In this document: one piece after another, positions 34,881 to 43,685 of the stretch | Layout of the letters: each line of letters starts with the position of its first letter | Numbering within the stretch: position 1 is the stretch's first letter | Assembly (NCBI GenBank): GCA_048262455.1 | Contig: JBLXFD010000012.1 | Span: forward strand, 47,103 to 111,102 | Reading direction: 5' to 3' | Source: Psychromarinibacter sp048262455 | GTDB lineage: Bacteria > Pseudomonadota > Alphaproteobacteria > Rhodobacterales > Rhodobacteraceae | Length of the DNA: 64,000 bases | The notes under the pieces: generated by a model | Database searches by the model: none | What the model was told of the DNA's origin: nothing | Seen by the model: only the letters and a program-made list of their open reading frames with translations | Position numbers and translations under genes: made by a program

Positions 34881-35743
34881 CGCCCATGCGTAACGTCCTG
34901 CCCATCCTCACCGTGCTGACCGCCATCGTTGCGCTGTGGTACGCCGGGGCGGTCTGGATGAACTCCGGCTGGACGCTGGACCGCGCCGAGGGCCCGCTGA
35001 CCCTGCGCGAGATCGTGGCGGATACCATGGCGCAGGACCGCCCGCGCCTGCCCGCGCCTCACCAGGTGGCGGCGGAGCTGTACGATTCGGTGTTCGACAA
35101 GAAGATCACCTCGAAGCGCAGCCTGGTCTACCATGGCTGGATTACCCTGGCCTCGACGCTCATGGGCTTCGTGCTGGGCACCGCGGCGGGCATGGCGATG
35201 GCGGTGGCCATCGTCTACTCGCGCACCGCGGCGATGAGCCTGATGCCCTGGGCGATCATCAGCCAGACGATCCCAATCGTGGCGCTGGCGCCAATGATCA
35301 TCGTGGTGCTCGCCTCCATCGGGGTCGAGGAACGCGCGGTGCCCAAGGCGATCATCAGCGCCTACCTGTGCTACTTCCCGGTGCTGGTGGGCATGGTGAA
35401 GGGCCTGCGCGCCCCCGAGGCGGGGCAGCTGGACCTCATGCGCACCTACAATGCCAGCGGCTGGCAAAGCTTCTGGAAGCTGCGGTTCCCCTCGTCGGTG
35501 CCCTACCTTTTCACCTCGCTGAAGATCGGCATCGCGGCGGCGCTGGTGGGCACCATCGTGGGAGAGCTGCCGACCGGCGCGATCCAGGGGCTGGGGGCGC
35601 GGATCCTGATCGGTGACCAGTTCGGCAACCCGCTGATGATCTGGTCGGCGCTGATCGCCGCCGCGGTGCTGGCCGGGGCGCTGGTGACGCTGGTGGCGGT
35701 GCTGCAGGGGGTGGCGATGCGGCGCATGGGGTTCTCGCGGTGA
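34877..35743 (+). CDS. ABC transporter permease (NitT/TauT family), first
   Basis: A 288-residue inner-membrane permease starting at an ATG that overlaps the ATPase stop. It has a signal-anchor helix ('VLPILTVLTAIVALWYAGAV'), a periplasmic part of about 70 residues, then five or six helices with the coupling motif 'EAGQLDLMRTYNASGWQSFWKLRFPSSVPYL'. It pairs with the second permease 25 bases downstream to form the membrane channel. Confidence 0.9.
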   Translation: MTPMRNVLPILTVLTAIVALWYAGAVWMNSGWTLDRAEGPLTLREIVADTMAQDRPRLPAPHQVAAELYDSVFDKKITSKRSLVYHGWITLASTLMGFVLGTAAGMAMAVAIVYSRTAAMSLMPWAIISQTIPIVALAPMIIVVLASIGVEERAVPKAIISAYLCYFPVLVGMVKGLRAPEAGQLDLMRTYNASGWQSFWKLRFPSSVPYLFTSLKIGIAAALVGTIVGELPTGAIQGLGARILIGDQFGNPLMIWSALIAAAVLAGALVTLVAVLQGVAMRRMGFSR

Positions 35744-35768
35744 GGCTGGCGGACGGGAAGGGGGCGGC

Positions 35769-36611
35769 ATGCCACTTGTGATCGCGGCGCTGATCGTCTG
35801 GGGCGCGGGCTGGGGGCTGAATCTCTGGCTCGCCAATTCGCGCTGGCGCGGCAGCCGCGCGGCGCGGATCGCGGTGCCGGTGCTGTTCGGGCTGACGCTG
35901 CTGGTGATGTGGGAGCTGCTGGTGCGGGGGCTGAATGTCTCGCCCATCATCCTGCCGCCCCCCACCGCCATCGCGGAGACCTTCGCGGCCTCCACCGGCA
36001 CGCTCTGGACCGACTTCCGGCAGACGGTGCTGAAGGGCGCCTTCTCCGGCTTCGCCATCGGCATCGCCGCCGCCTTCGCCGCGGCGCTGGCCATCGACCG
36101 GGTGCCGTTCCTGCAGCGCGGGCTGCTGCCCATCGGCAACTTCGTCGCCGCGCTGCCCATCGTCGGGATCGCGCCGATCCTGGTGAACTGGTTCGGCTTC
36201 GACTGGCAGTCCAAGGCCGCCGTGGTGGTGGTGATGGTGTTCTTTCCCATGCTGGTGAACACCGTGCAGGGGTTGGCCGACACCACCGCCATGCAGCGCG
36301 ACCTGATGAAGACCTATTCCGCCGGCTACTGGCAGAGCCTCGTCAAGCTGCGCCTGCCGGCCGCCATGCCCTTCATCTTCAACGGGCTGAAAATTTCCAC
36401 AACACTGGCGCTGATCGGCGCTATCGTGGCGGAATACTTCGGATCGCCCACCCGCGGCATGGGATTTCGCATTTCCACCGAGGTGGGGCGGCTGGGGCTT
36501 GATATGGTCTGGGCGGAGATCACGGTGGCGGCCATCGCCGGATCGGTCCTTTACGGGGCGGTGGCGCTGATCGAGCGGCGGGTAACATTCTGGCACCCCT
36601 CGCAACGCTGA
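35769..36611 (+). CDS. ABC transporter permease (NitT/TauT family), second
   Basis: A 280-residue permease with six hydrophobic segments and the coupling loop 'MQRDLMKTYSAGYWQSLVKLRLPAAMPFIF'. It shares the EAA-like region with its partner but is shorter at the N-terminus. Two different permeases with one ATPase and one binding protein suggest a heterodimeric channel. The binding-protein gene follows after 32 bases with a strong AGGAGG. Confidence 0.9.
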   Translation: MPLVIAALIVWGAGWGLNLWLANSRWRGSRAARIAVPVLFGLTLLVMWELLVRGLNVSPIILPPPTAIAETFAASTGTLWTDFRQTVLKGAFSGFAIGIAAAFAAALAIDRVPFLQRGLLPIGNFVAALPIVGIAPILVNWFGFDWQSKAAVVVVMVFFPMLVNTVQGLADTTAMQRDLMKTYSAGYWQSLVKLRLPAAMPFIFNGLKISTTLALIGAIVAEYFGSPTRGMGFRISTEVGRLGLDMVWAEITVAAIAGSVLYGAVALIERRVTFWHPSQR

Positions 36612-36643
36612 CGGGAATTATAAACGGCAACAGGAGGTTGAAG

Positions 36644-37627
36644 ATGAACAAATTCGTGACGGGGGCCGTGGCCCTGGCGCTGAGCACCGGGGCCGCCCAG
36701 GCGGCGGACGAGCTGACGCTGCAACTGAAGTGGGTCACCCAGGCCCAGTTCGCGGGCTACTACGTGGCGCTGGAGAAGGGGTTCTACGAGGAAGAGGACC
36801 TAGAGGTCACCATCAAGCCCGGCGGGCCCGACATCGCCCCGACCCAGGTGATCGCCGGCGGCGGCGCCGACGTGGTGGTGGAATGGATGCCGGCCGCGCT
36901 GGCCGCCCGCGAGAAGGGGCTGCCGCTGGTCAACATCGCCCAGCCGTTCAAGTCCTCGGGCATGCAGCTGACCTGCCTGAAGGAAACCGGCATCGAAAGC
37001 CCCGACGACTTCAAGGGCCGCACCCTTGGCGTCTGGTTCTTCGGCAACGAGTATCCCTTCCTGTCGTGGATGAGCCAGCTGGGCATCCCCACCGAGGGCG
37101 GCGACGACGGGGTGGAGGTGCTGAAGCAGGGCTTCAACGTCGACCCGCTGCTGCAGAAGCAGGCCGACTGCATCTCGACCATGACCTACAACGAGTATGG
37201 CCAGGTGCTGGACGCAGGCCTGTCCGAGGACGAACTGATCACCTTCAAGTACGAGGACCAGGGCGTCGCGACGCTGGAGGACGGTCTTTACGTGCTGGAG
37301 GACAAGCTGCAGGATCCGGCCGAGGTGGACAAGCTGGCCCGCTTCGTGCGCGCCTCGATGAAGGGCTGGAAGTACGCCGAGGAGAACCCCGAGGAAGCCG
37401 CCGACATCGTGCTGGAGTACGACGAGACCGGCGCGCAGACCGAGGCGCACCAGACGCGGATGATGGGCGAGATCGCCAAGCTGACCGCCGGCTCCGACGG
37501 CGCGCTTGACCCGGCCGACTTCGAGCGGACGGTGGAATCGCTGCTGTCCGGCGGGTCCGACCCGGTGATCACCAAGCATCCGGGCGACGCCGCCTGGACC
37601 CATGCGGTGACCGACGAGGCGCTGTAA
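36644..37627 (+). CDS. ABC transporter substrate-binding protein (NMT1/THI5-like)
   Basis: A 327-residue periplasmic protein. Signal peptide 'MNKFVTGAVALALSTGAAQAAD'. The mature start 'LTLQLKWVTQAQFAGYYVALEKGFYEE' is the signature of NMT1/THI5-like receptors that bind pyrimidine-like compounds (HMP, formyl-aminopyrimidine, riboflavin). Other marks: 'KPGGPDIAPTQVIAGGGADV' and 'KGRTLGVWFFGNEYPFLSW'. Together with the pyrimidine degradation genes, this makes a pyrimidine base or its reduced/opened product the likely ligand. AGGAGG lies seven bases before the ATG; an in-frame TTG six bases upstream is ignored. Confidence 0.9.
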   Translation: MNKFVTGAVALALSTGAAQAADELTLQLKWVTQAQFAGYYVALEKGFYEEEDLEVTIKPGGPDIAPTQVIAGGGADVVVEWMPAALAAREKGLPLVNIAQPFKSSGMQLTCLKETGIESPDDFKGRTLGVWFFGNEYPFLSWMSQLGIPTEGGDDGVEVLKQGFNVDPLLQKQADCISTMTYNEYGQVLDAGLSEDELITFKYEDQGVATLEDGLYVLEDKLQDPAEVDKLARFVRASMKGWKYAEENPEEAADIVLEYDETGAQTEAHQTRMMGEIAKLTAGSDGALDPADFERTVESLLSGGSDPVITKHPGDAAWTHAVTDEAL

Positions 37628-37648
37628 CAGGCGTTTCCTGAAACGACG

Positions 37649-37680
37649 AAGGCCCCGCCATGCCGGCGGGGCCTTTTCAT
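37649..37680 (+). terminator. Rho-independent terminator of the ABC importer operon
   Basis: Eleven pairs (37649-37659 with 37665-37675), loop of five, then TT-CATTT, 21 bases after the binding-protein stop. Confidence 0.85.
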
Positions 37681-37715
37681 TTCGCGGGTCGTTTGTGCGA
37701 CCTGCCGACCTGGGC

Positions 37716-37988
37716 TTACGGGCAGGCGGCGGTGTAATAGGTGCCGTCGCCGCGGGCGTAGGCGCAGTTCCGGTTCTGCTGGTTGCGGGCAACCAGCGTG
37801 CCGGCGGTGGCGCCGGCCAGAGCCGCGATGATCGTCCAGTCGTCGTCAGCCCCCAGAACCTGCGCGGTGATCGCGCCAAGACCGGCCCCGGCCAGTCCAC
37901 CCGCCACTTCGGCTTCCGAGTAGGCGGTACAGGCGGTGGTTGCCAGCATGCCGGACAGGGCGGCGGCCTTGAAAAAGGTCATTGTCAT
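37716..37988 (-). CDS. Small glycine-zipper lipoprotein
   Basis: A 90-residue protein with a lipobox-like 'MLATTAC' (Cys20) after a short hydrophobic leader, then glycine/alanine-rich 'AGGLAGAGLGAITAQVLG' and 'IIAALAGATAGTLVA', which resemble the glycine-zipper helices of 17-kDa surface antigen proteins. Two C-terminal cysteines ('NCAYARGDGTYYTAACP') may form a disulfide. The function is unknown, probably outer-membrane associated. An AAGGAG site lies upstream; a second ATG two codons in is equally possible. Confidence 0.7.
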   Translation of the reverse strand: MTMTFFKAAALSGMLATTACTAYSEAEVAGGLAGAGLGAITAQVLGADDDWTIIAALAGATAGTLVARNQQNRNCAYARGDGTYYTAACP

Positions 37989-38131
37989 GGGAGGTATCTC
38001 CTTCGCGTGTTTCTCTGGCCTTCTTGTGCACGAGTGGCGTGCCGGCCGGTTTCGCGATAGGAACGCGGGCCACCTGCTTCAGGTTCCAGTGCGTGGCGGG
38101 AACCTGCCGGTATCCGCCGATGGCGCCCGTT

Positions 38132-39676
38132 TCAGGGCACCACCAGTTCGATCAGCGAGGGGCCGCTGCCCTCGACCCCGGCGCGGAAGGCGCGGCTGAA
38201 GGTCTCCATGTCCTCGGCCCGGGTGCCCGGCACACCGTGCCCGCGCGCCATAGAGACCCAGTCGAGCATCGGCTTCTCCACGTCGAACATCGCCTGCGCG
38301 TTGGCGCCGTAGTGCTGGACGCCGACGTTGTGCAGTTCGTTGCGCAGGATCTGGTAGCCGCGGTTGGCGAAGACCACCACCGTCACGTCCAGCCCCTGCC
38401 GCGCCATGGTCCAGAGCGACTGCAGCGTGTACATGGCGCTGCCGTCGCCGGTCAGCACCACCACCTTGCGGTCGGGGCAGGCGGTGGCCGCGCCGACGCC
38501 GCCGGGCAGCGACCAGCCGATCGCGCCGCCGGTGCCGCCCAGCATCTCGTGGGGCCGGGCGCGGGAGAACCACGGGCCCACGGTATGGCCGCTGGTCACC
38601 GCCTCGTTGCAGACCACCGCGTTCTCCGGCAGCAGCGCCGCCATCGCGGCACCCACCCTGTCCAGCGTCACCGCGCCCTCCGGCATGTCGGGCAGGTCCA
38701 TCGCCAGCCGCGCCGGGCGGGCCTTGTGCGCGCCGGTGGCGTCGGCCAGCGCCTGCAGCGTCCAGGCCAGGTCCATCTCGGCGCGGCAAAGCTCGGCGAT
38801 CTCGCAGGTGGCGGGTTCGGGCAGGCTGGGCTTTCCGGGGTAGGCGAAGAAGGTGACGGGGCGGGTGGTGCCCAGCAGCGTGATCGAGGAGGCGTCTTTC
38901 AGCACCTCGCGCTTGGGCTCCACGGGGTAGGGCAGCTGCGACACCTGCGGCGCGCCCGCCCCGCGGGTCAGCCGGGGGATCAGCGCGTCCACCATCAGCC
39001 GCGCGCCGGTCTGCGCGGCGATCTTCGCGGCGAGCGACAGCAACGGGTCGAACAGCGCGGCGCCCCCCACCATCAGCACGGCACCGGGCCGCGCCAGCCG
39101 CTGCGCCGCGGCCTCGACGGCCTCGGGCGAAGGGCGGTGCAGGGGCTCCGGCGCACCCGCCACGGCAGGTGCGTCGGCGGGGTTCCAGGCGGTGTCGGCA
39201 GGCAGGATCAACGTGGCGATGCGCCCGTTCTCGGCCCGCGCCGCGCGCACTGCCGCCGCGCCGTCGGTGGCGACGGTGCGGGCGTCGGGGCAGCGGCGGG
39301 TCCAGTGGCTGATGGCGTCCGAGACGCCCTCGATGTCGCCCTTAAGCGGGCTCTCGTAGGCGAGGTGGTGGGTCGCGTGCTCTCCCACCACGTTGACCAC
39401 GCCCGATCCCGCCTTGCGCGCGTTGTGCAGGTTGGCGAAGGCGTTGCCGAAGCCGGGGGCGAGGTGCAGAAGCGTCGCCGCCACGTCGCGCTTCATGCGG
39501 AAGTAGCAGTCGGCGCCGGCCGAGGTGCCGCCCTCGAAGAGGCAAAGCGTGCAGTTCATTTCCGGGTGGGTGTCCAGCGCGGCGACGAAGTGCATCTCGG
39601 AGGTGCCGGGGTTGGCAAAGACGGTGTCGACGCCGCTGGCCAGCAGGGTTTTCACGAGGGTTTCGGCGCCGTTCAT
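38132..39676 (-). CDS. Thiamine diphosphate enzyme, acetolactate synthase large-subunit-like
   Basis: A 514-residue three-domain ThDP enzyme. The N-terminal Pyr domain has the activating Glu48 in 'CLFEGGTSAGAD'; the C-terminal PP domain has the ThDP/Mg motif 'VVLTGDGSAMYTLQSLWTMARQGLDVTVVVFANRGYQIL'. It is shorter than true IlvB (about 570), has no IlvN neighbour and starts 'GAETLVKTLLASGVDTVFANPGTSEMHF', as in the group annotated acetolactate synthase but also near benzoylformate decarboxylase. A decarboxylase or carboligase of a 2-oxo acid is likely; involvement in branched-chain amino acid synthesis is doubtful. GGAGAGA lies just before the ATG. Confidence 0.85.
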   Translation of the reverse strand: MNGAETLVKTLLASGVDTVFANPGTSEMHFVAALDTHPEMNCTLCLFEGGTSAGADCYFRMKRDVAATLLHLAPGFGNAFANLHNARKAGSGVVNVVGEHATHHLAYESPLKGDIEGVSDAISHWTRRCPDARTVATDGAAAVRAARAENGRIATLILPADTAWNPADAPAVAGAPEPLHRPSPEAVEAAAQRLARPGAVLMVGGAALFDPLLSLAAKIAAQTGARLMVDALIPRLTRGAGAPQVSQLPYPVEPKREVLKDASSITLLGTTRPVTFFAYPGKPSLPEPATCEIAELCRAEMDLAWTLQALADATGAHKARPARLAMDLPDMPEGAVTLDRVGAAMAALLPENAVVCNEAVTSGHTVGPWFSRARPHEMLGGTGGAIGWSLPGGVGAATACPDRKVVVLTGDGSAMYTLQSLWTMARQGLDVTVVVFANRGYQILRNELHNVGVQHYGANAQAMFDVEKPMLDWVSMARGHGVPGTRAEDMETFSRAFRAGVEGSGPSLIELVVP

Positions 39677-39746
39677 CTGTCTCTCCAGCAGTGCGATCTG
39701 TCGCGGCGACAGTGCGACGGTGCAGGGCGGGGGACAAGGCCGGATA

Positions 39747-39773
39747 CGGAAAAGGGGCCGCTGGGGCCCCTTT
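39747..39773 (-). terminator. Rho-independent terminator after the small exported protein gene
   Basis: Nine pairs (39751-39759 with 39765-39773), loop of five. On the minus strand the stem runs into TTTTCC, and on the plus strand into CCTTTATT. Confidence 0.7.
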
Positions 39774-39798
39774 CCTTTATTCTATGCGTAGAAGCCGC

Positions 39799-40119
39799 TT
39801 AGTTGGTGCGGTCTTCGCTGTCGATCCGCTGGAAGATCTGCGCGGCGCGCGAGTTCACAACGTTGTCCTGACCGGCCGAGTTCAGGAAGCGCTCGGACGT
39901 GTAGCGGCTTTCGCTGCCCATGTCTTCGCGGGCGATCCGGGCGTGGATGCGGGCTGCTTCAGCCGACATGCCGGAGCCGCCGAGGAAGAAGCGGCCTTCG
40001 CTGGTGGACTCGCTGGCGGCAAAGTGCTCGCGGGTTTCGACGGCGCCGCGCGGCTGGTCGGCCAGGGCGGGGGCGGCAAATGCGGCAGTAGCAATAGCGG
40101 TAAGGATGATGCGTTTCAT
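39799..40119 (-). CDS. Small exported protein of unknown function
   Basis: A 106-residue protein with signal peptide 'MKRIILTAIATAAFAAPALAD'. The mature part is polar, with 'EGRFFLGGSGMSAEAARIHARIAREDMGSESRYTSERF' and 'QDNVVNSRAAQIFQRIDSEDRTN', probably helical, with no cysteine. I recognise no domain. It has its own terminator and a 200-base upstream gap, so it is probably monocistronic. A GGAGAGA-like site precedes the start. Confidence 0.7.
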   Translation of the reverse strand: MKRIILTAIATAAFAAPALADQPRGAVETREHFAASESTSEGRFFLGGSGMSAEAARIHARIAREDMGSESRYTSERFLNSAGQDNVVNSRAAQIFQRIDSEDRTN

Positions 40120-40256
40120 TTTGTCTCTCCAAATCTGTAGGCGTGTTTGCCTTGATGGTGTAGTTACGGGGGGAGTTCTTCGGCAGTTTCAAATTAATCA
40201 TCACGTCGCGCCACGGACGCGTGAACGGGGCTACAGTTTTTCGCAAAGCATTGTTC

Positions 40257-40292
40257 GTAAATAGAAAGCGGCCGACACAGGGCCGGCCGCTT
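40257..40292 (-). terminator. Rho-independent terminator after the repeat/PRC-barrel gene
   Basis: Nine pairs AAGCGGCCG/CGGCCGCTT (40266-40274 with 40284-40292), loop of nine; on the minus strand a T-rich 'TTTCTATTTACG' follows. Confidence 0.8.
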
Positions 40293-40318
40293 GGATCTTT
40301 CAGGCGAAGGGAGTTGCC

Positions 40319-41530
40319 TTAAAGATCGTTGATTTGGTCGAAACGCACTTCGCGGTCGATCAACTGGATGGTGTCCTCGTCGTATTCCGGCAGGCTTTCC
40401 AGCTCTTCCTCGGACATCCCGCTGAGATAGAGGACGTCTTCGCGAATGCTGAACCGGTCCAGCGGCAGGGCGACGTCGTGCTCGCCGAGGCCCAGGAAGC
40501 CGCCGATGCCGATGATCGCCACCAGCTGGTCACCGAGCAGGGCAATGTCGTCGACTTCGCCCACTTCGCTGCCTTCGGAACCGATCACGTCCATGCCGAC
40601 CACGTCGCCGATGCTCGCCCGCGCCAGCGGCGCCAGGTTGCGCTCCATCTCGCCGGTCCAGAGCAGGTTCTGCTCCACTTCGGCGGTGATGTCGGCTTCG
40701 GCGGTCTCCATCTCGGTTTCCACCTCGGCCTCGGCTTCGGCCATCTCGGTCTCGACCTCGGCTTCCGCCTCGGTTTCACCTTCGCCCATGCCGGCCAGCG
40801 GGGTCGCGGCCTCGGTGTTGGCTTCGGCTTCGGCGTTGGCCTCGATGTTCACCTCCGCTTCCGCCTGCTCCACGTTCACGTCCGCGCCCTCGGGCTCGGC
40901 GATGCGAACGACCGGGTCGTTCTGCTGAACGTTGACGTCGGCGCCTTCGCTCTGGCGGATGTTCACCTCCGGGTCGGCCTGCTCGACTTCGATGTTCGCC
41001 TCGCCGCTGCGGCTGATGCGGACGTCAGGCTCGGCCGAGGTCACGCGCACGTCCGGCTCGGATTCTTCCACGATGATCTCGGGCTCGGGCCGGATCAGGC
41101 GCACGATCGGCTCGGGCTGGCGCACCTGCACATTCGGCTCGGAGGTCGACACGTCGACGTTTGGCTCGGGCATGCGGATTGTCACGATCGGCTCGGGGAT
41201 GCGCACCGTCACGGTGGGCTGGGCCTGCTCGATGGTGATGATCGGCGCCTGCTGCTCGACGTTCACGGTCGGTTTCGGCACGGTCACGGTGATCTCGGGC
41301 TTGGGCTGCTCGACGGTCACTTCGGGGCGCGGCTGGTCGACGCTGACGACGGGCTCGTCCACTTCGACCGTCACTTCGGGATCGCCCTGCTCGACCACAA
41401 GCTTGCCGGTGCCGGTTTCGACGGCGGTCGGTTCATTGGCAGTTTCGGGCGTGGTCTGGGCTTGGGCAAGGGCCGGGCCGCTGAACAGCGCAACTGCGGC
41501 GACTGTGCCGAGGAGGGTTTTCAAGGTCAT
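40319..41530 (-). CDS. Exported protein with twenty 9-residue repeats, acidic linker and C-terminal PRC-barrel
   Basis: A 403-residue protein. Signal peptide 1-23 ('...SGPALAQAQ'). Residues 52 to about 231 are about twenty units of nine (sometimes ten) residues of the form x-V/I-x-V/I-x-x-x-E/x-P, for example 'EVTVEQPKP', 'TVTVRIPEP', 'IVTIRMPEP', 'DVRVTSAEP'. Alternating beta-branched residues point to short strands, each closed by proline. Residues about 228-285 are very acidic (Glu/Ala/Thr). Residues about 308-372 fit a PRC-barrel ('IGDVVGMDVIGSEGSEVGEVDDIALLGDQLVAIIGIGGFLGLGEHDVALPLDRF'-type layout, described here in parts). The function is unknown; a cell-envelope or extracellular structural protein is likely. 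Confidence 0.85.
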   Translation of the reverse strand: MTLKTLLGTVAAVALFSGPALAQAQTTPETANEPTAVETGTGKLVVEQGDPEVTVEVDEPVVSVDQPRPEVTVEQPKPEITVTVPKPTVNVEQQAPIITIEQAQPTVTVRIPEPIVTIRMPEPNVDVSTSEPNVQVRQPEPIVRLIRPEPEIIVEESEPDVRVTSAEPDVRISRSGEANIEVEQADPEVNIRQSEGADVNVQQNDPVVRIAEPEGADVNVEQAEAEVNIEANAEAEANTEAATPLAGMGEGETEAEAEVETEMAEAEAEVETEMETAEADITAEVEQNLLWTGEMERNLAPLARASIGDVVGMDVIGSEGSEVGEVDDIALLGDQLVAIIGIGGFLGLGEHDVALPLDRFSIREDVLYLSGMSEEELESLPEYDEDTIQLIDREVRFDQINDL

Positions 41531-41675
41531 GTATAGCTCTCCGTCCGTTGGTAACGATATGTTTCAGGATGTGCCCCACCAACGGGAACGGCGGCCTGCC
41601 GTTCCGAAAAGAAACGATTGAAATTATGGGAACATTCGGCGGCTTCGCCAGTTGGCGGCCGCCTTCCGAGACCCT

Positions 41676-41705
41676 TAACGAAAAAGGCCGGCGCGAACGC
41701 CGGCC
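41676..41705 (-). terminator. Rho-independent terminator of acs
   Basis: On the minus strand: GGCCGGCG-TTCG-CGCCGGCC followed by TTTTTCGTT (stem 41686-41693 with 41698-41705), 25 bases after the acs stop. Confidence 0.88.
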
Positions 41706-41729
41706 CTTGTTTCGCACTGCGCCGAAGGT

Positions 41730-43685
41730 TCAGCGGTTGCGGCGGTTCTCGATCAGGTCGTCCACCACGGAAGGGTCGGCCAGCGTCGAAGTATCGCCCA
41801 GCGCCCCGTGATCGTTCTCGGCGATCTTGCGCAGGATCCTGCGCATGATCTTGCCGGATCGGGTCTTGGGCAGCCCCGGCGCCCACTGGATGTGGTCCGG
41901 CTTGGCGATGGGCCCGATCTCCGAGCGCACCCACTTCTCCAGCTCCGCCCGCAGCTCGTCCGAAGGCGACTCGCCGTTCATCAGGGTGACGTAGGCGTAG
42001 ATACCCTGGCCCTTGATGTCGTGCGGGTAGCCGACCACGGCGGCCTCGGCCACCTTGGGGTGGGCCACCAAAGCCGACTCCACCTCGGCGGTGCCCATGC
42101 GGTGGCCCGAGACGTTGATCACGTCGTCCACGCGCCCGGTGATCCAGTAGTAGCCGTCCGCGTCCCGGCGGCAGCCGTCGCCGGAGAAGTAGTAGCCCTT
42201 GTACTGCTGGAAATAGGTCGCCTCGAACCGCTCGTGGTCGCCCCAGACGGTGCGCATCTGGCCGGGCCAGCTGCTCTTGATCGCCAGCACCCCCTCGGCG
42301 GGGTTGCCGGTGACCTCCTTGCCGCTCTCCGGCTCCAGCACCACGGGCTCGACGCCGAAGAAGGGCAGGGTGGCGCTGCCGGGCTTGGTGGCGGTGGCGC
42401 CGGGCAGGGGGGTGATCATGTGGCCGCCGGTCTCGGTCTGCCACCATGTGTCGACGATGGGAACCCGGCCCTTGCCCACCACTTCATTGTACCAGTTCCA
42501 GGCCTCGGGGTTGATCGGCTCGCCCACGGTGCCCAGCAGCTTCAGCGAGGACAGGTCGTGCTTTTCCACCCACTCCTTGCCCTGGCCCATCAGCGCGCGG
42601 ATCGCGGTGGGGGCGGTGTAGAACTGGTTGACCTTGTGGCGCGCGCAGACCTCCCAGAAGCGGCCGGCGTCAGGCCACGTAGGCACACCCTCGAACATCA
42701 GTGTGGTCGCGCCGTTGGCCAGCGGGCCGTAGACGATATAGCTGTGGCCGGTGACCCAACCCACATCGGCGGTGCACCAGAAGATGTCGCCCTCGTGGTA
42801 GTCGAAGGTGTACTGGTGGGTCATCGCCGCGTAGACCAGATAGCCGCCGGAGGTATGCACCACCCCCTTCGGCTTGCCGGTGGAGCCGGAGGTATAGAGG
42901 ATGAACAGCGGGTCCTCGGCGCCCATGGGTTCGGCGGCGCAGTCGGCGGAAGCCTCGGCCATCTCGGCGCGCAGGTCCACGTCGCGGCCCTCGGTCCATT
43001 CGGTCTTGGTGCCGGTGTGCTTGACCACCAGGCAGGCGACATCGCTGCCGCAGTTCGACAGCGCCTTGTCCGCGTTGGCCTTCAGCGCCGTCACCCGGCC
43101 GCCGCGCGGGGCGCCGTCGGCGGTGATCAGCACCTTGGCGCCGCAGTCGTTGATCCGGTTGGCCAGCGCGTCGGGCGAGAAGCCGGCGAAGACCACGGAA
43201 TGTACCGCGCCCAGCCGGGCACAGGCCAGCATGGCATAGGCGGCCTCGGGGATCATCGGCAGGTAGATCACCACCCGGTCGCCCCGCGACACGCCGCGCG
43301 CGCGCAGGACGTTGGCCATGCGGCAGACCTGCTCGTGCAGCTCGCGGTAGGTGATGCGCCGGGGCTCGGTCTTCGGATCGTCCGGCTCCCAAAGAATGGC
43401 GCACTGGTCGCCGCGGGTGGCGAGGTGGCGGTCGACGCAGTTGGCGGCCACGTTCAGCTTGCCGTCCTCGAACCACTTGATCGAGACGTTGCCGAAGTCG
43501 AAGCTGGCGTTCTGCACCTTGCTGAACGGCTCGATCCAGTCCAGCCGCTTGCCGTGCTCGGCCCAGAAGCCGTCGGGGTCGGAGATCGAGGCCTCGTACA
43601 TCGCCTTGTAGGTGGCGGCGTCGGCATGGGCGTTGCGGGCGAATTCGTCGCCCGGCTCATAGGTCTTGTCGGCGGTGTCCAGCAT
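41730..43685 (-). CDS. acs: Acetyl-CoA synthetase (acetate--CoA ligase)
   Basis: A 651-residue AMP-forming ligase that activates acetate in two steps via acetyl-AMP. Motifs: 'ILYTSGSTGKPKGVVHT' (P-loop), 'TVGEPINPEAWNWY', 'DTWWQTETGGHMITPLPG', 'FSGDGCRRDADGYYWITGR' and the C-terminal 'PKTRSGKIMRR' whose lysine is the acetylation switch of the family. Chosen ATG 43685 has GGAGGA seven bases upstream; a GTG 12 bases earlier overlaps that site. It is followed by a strong terminator and preceded, on the same strand, by the Liv-type importer, 74 bases away. Confidence 0.97.
   Translation of the reverse strand: MLDTADKTYEPGDEFARNAHADAATYKAMYEASISDPDGFWAEHGKRLDWIEPFSKVQNASFDFGNVSIKWFEDGKLNVAANCVDRHLATRGDQCAILWEPDDPKTEPRRITYRELHEQVCRMANVLRARGVSRGDRVVIYLPMIPEAAYAMLACARLGAVHSVVFAGFSPDALANRINDCGAKVLITADGAPRGGRVTALKANADKALSNCGSDVACLVVKHTGTKTEWTEGRDVDLRAEMAEASADCAAEPMGAEDPLFILYTSGSTGKPKGVVHTSGGYLVYAAMTHQYTFDYHEGDIFWCTADVGWVTGHSYIVYGPLANGATTLMFEGVPTWPDAGRFWEVCARHKVNQFYTAPTAIRALMGQGKEWVEKHDLSSLKLLGTVGEPINPEAWNWYNEVVGKGRVPIVDTWWQTETGGHMITPLPGATATKPGSATLPFFGVEPVVLEPESGKEVTGNPAEGVLAIKSSWPGQMRTVWGDHERFEATYFQQYKGYYFSGDGCRRDADGYYWITGRVDDVINVSGHRMGTAEVESALVAHPKVAEAAVVGYPHDIKGQGIYAYVTLMNGESPSDELRAELEKWVRSEIGPIAKPDHIQWAPGLPKTRSGKIMRRILRKIAENDHGALGDTSTLADPSVVDDLIENRRNR

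Noticed and set aside
40334..41536. 400-codon plus-strand frame opposite the repeat protein
   Set aside because: It is the antisense reading of the 9-residue repeats (His/Asp/Gly/Leu-rich), without a plausible start signal or family.
41585..41605. GGAACGGC/GCCGTTCC hairpin considered as a terminator or riboswitch
   Set aside because: It is a simple eight-pair hairpin upstream of the repeat-protein gene, not followed by a T-run on the relevant strand and without any riboswitch core.
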